Source of the DNA: Achromobacter veterisilvae
Lineage (GTDB): Bacteria > Pseudomonadota > Gammaproteobacteria > Burkholderiales > Burkholderiaceae_B
DNA: 64,000 nucleotides
Reading direction: 5' to 3'
Assembly: GCF_900496975.1 (NCBI RefSeq)
Contig: NZ_UFQC01000027.1
Coordinates: 1 to 64,000 of the forward strand
Shown here: positions 63,250 to 64,000 of the stretch, one piece after another
How positions within the stretch are numbered: position 1 is the first letter of the stretch
Layout of the letters: every line of letters begins with the position of its first letter
Notes under the pieces: model-generated
Database searches by the model: none
What the model saw: only the letters and a program-made list of their open reading frames with translations
What the model was told of the DNA's origin: nothing
Position numbers and translations under genes: made by a program

Positions 63250-64000
63250 ATGAAACGACGCATCGCATCCGCGCTTGCCGGAATAGCCTTTTGCCTGGGA
63301 GCGGGCCACGCGGCCATGGCCCAGGAGAGCTTCCCGTCGAAGTCCGTCACCATCATGGTGGGGGTCGCGCCCGGCGGCAGCCTGGACGCGCTGGCCCGCT
63401 TGATCGCCAGCGAACTGGGCAAGGCCACCAAGACCACTTTCGTGGTGGAGAACGTCACCGGCGCGGGCGGCCTGCTGGCATTTCAGCGGCTGACGCGGTC
63501 GGCGCCGGACGGCTACACCTTGATGTTCAGCAATCAGTCCATGGTGCTGATTCCCCTGCTGTATCCCAAGGCCGGCCTGGACATCGTCAAGGACACGACG
63601 GCCGTGGGCACCATCGCCAATGTGCCCATGGTGCTCAGCGTGAGCAATCAGAGCGGTATCCAGGATCTGCCCTCCATGCTGGCGGGCATGCGCAGCGGCG
63701 CGCTCAAACTGAACTTCGGCTCCGGCGGCCCCGGCACCACCGCTCATCTGGCCGAGGCGATGTTCCTGCAGATGGCGGGCGTGCAGGCCGAACTGGTGCA
63801 GTACCGTGGATCGGGGCCGGCCATTACCGACCTGATGGGAGGCACCATACAGTCGGTGCTGGACCAGACGGTCACCATGCTGCCCTTGCACCGGGGCAAG
63901 CAGATCAAGGCCATTGCCGTGGCGTCCAAAGAGCGCTTGCCGCAGATGCCCGACGTGCCGACCTTCGCCGAGGGCGGCGTGCCCCAGTTCGATCTACAGA
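63250..64000 (+). CDS. Second Bug-family periplasmic receptor (3' end outside window)
   Basis: An open frame of 250 codons runs to the window end. It has a signal peptide (MKRRIASALAGIAFCLGAGH, ending AMA-QES), then FPSKSVTIMVGVAPGGSLDALARLIASELG, VENVTGAGGLLAFQRLTRSAPDGYTLMF and YRGSGPAITDLMGGTIQSVLDQ, all Bug/TctC hallmarks. It lies 56 bases after the PrpD-family gene and is preceded by GAGGAGA. It is probably co-transcribed with the first Bug receptor and the PrpD-type gene. Confidence 0.93.
   Translation, partial: MKRRIASALAGIAFCLGAGHAAMAQESFPSKSVTIMVGVAPGGSLDALARLIASELGKATKTTFVVENVTGAGGLLAFQRLTRSAPDGYTLMFSNQSMVLIPLLYPKAGLDIVKDTTAVGTIANVPMVLSVSNQSGIQDLPSMLAGMRSGALKLNFGSGGPGTTAHLAEAMFLQMAGVQAELVQYRGSGPAITDLMGGTIQSVLDQTVTMLPLHRGKQIKAIAVASKERLPQMPDVPTFAEGGVPQFDLQ

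Overview
The window is a stretch of high-GC chromosome, most likely from a betaproteobacterium of the Alcaligenaceae (Bordetella or Achromobacter type). Support comes from several things. There is an autotransporter with an ESPR-type extended signal peptide. Bug/tripartite-tricarboxylate receptors are present, and there are two FecI-FecR-TonB receptor loci. The housekeeping order is ribBA-ribH-nusB-thiL-pgpA-cinA, and there is a GC-rich intergenic repeat that I associate with this family. The genus is inference. No rRNA, tRNA, CRISPR array or intact insertion sequence was seen.

Layout. 1-7.5 kb: the 3' part of ftsY, a five-copy palindrome array, a convergent CYTH/CHAD triphosphatase gene, and a 1418-residue autotransporter. 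7.5-12.8 kb (minus strand): HAD phosphatase, IclR regulator and a PhnDCEE-type ABC importer, probably one regulon. 12.9-17.5 kb (plus strand): ribBA (with a decayed GTP cyclohydrolase II half), ribH, nusB, thiL, pgpA and cinA-type pncC. 17.4-19.3 kb: an Rrf2 regulator and an MFS transporter, each preceded by the same dyad operator. 19.3-23.7 kb: pyrF, an NDH-2-like oxidoreductase, dgkA and a polyol dehydrogenase.

23.7-33.2 kb (minus strand) is a catabolic block. It holds the four enzymes that take 3-hydroxyanthranilate to 4-oxalocrotonate (NbaE, NbaF, NbaC, NbaD types), a LysR regulator, and a complete LIV-type ABC importer, all on one strand. The import genes follow the ring-cleavage genes directly, so the transporter probably brings in the aromatic substrate. 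33.2-37.3 kb: the first Fur-box, ECF sigma, FecR, TonB-receptor cascade. 37.3-41.0 kb: MarR regulator, BrkB-family membrane protein, and groES-groEL with a CIRCE element and a sigma-32-like promoter.

41.0-53.3 kb looks like accessory DNA. It contains a decayed glxA-type regulator fragment next to an MFS gene, an orphan cyoE of visibly lower GC, a LysR gene, a three-gene RND efflux operon, an intact GlxA-family regulator and a short-chain dehydrogenase, and it ends in a low-GC gap. 53.3-59.7 kb: the second Fur/ECF sigma/FecR/TonB-receptor locus. Its receptor is followed by a PepSY membrane protein and two small envelope proteins, an arrangement resembling periplasmic ferric-siderophore reduction modules. 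59.8-64.0 kb: a LysR regulator divergent from Bug receptor, MmgE/PrpD-family protein and a second Bug receptor cut by the window end.

The most interesting points are the palindrome array after ftsY, the paired Rrf2 operators, the 3-hydroxyanthranilate plus LIV-importer block with its own promoter and 16-bp operator, the glxA remnant, the in-frame 27-bp duplication in livH, the ribH/nusB overlap over a GA-rich repeat, and the PepSY three-gene module.
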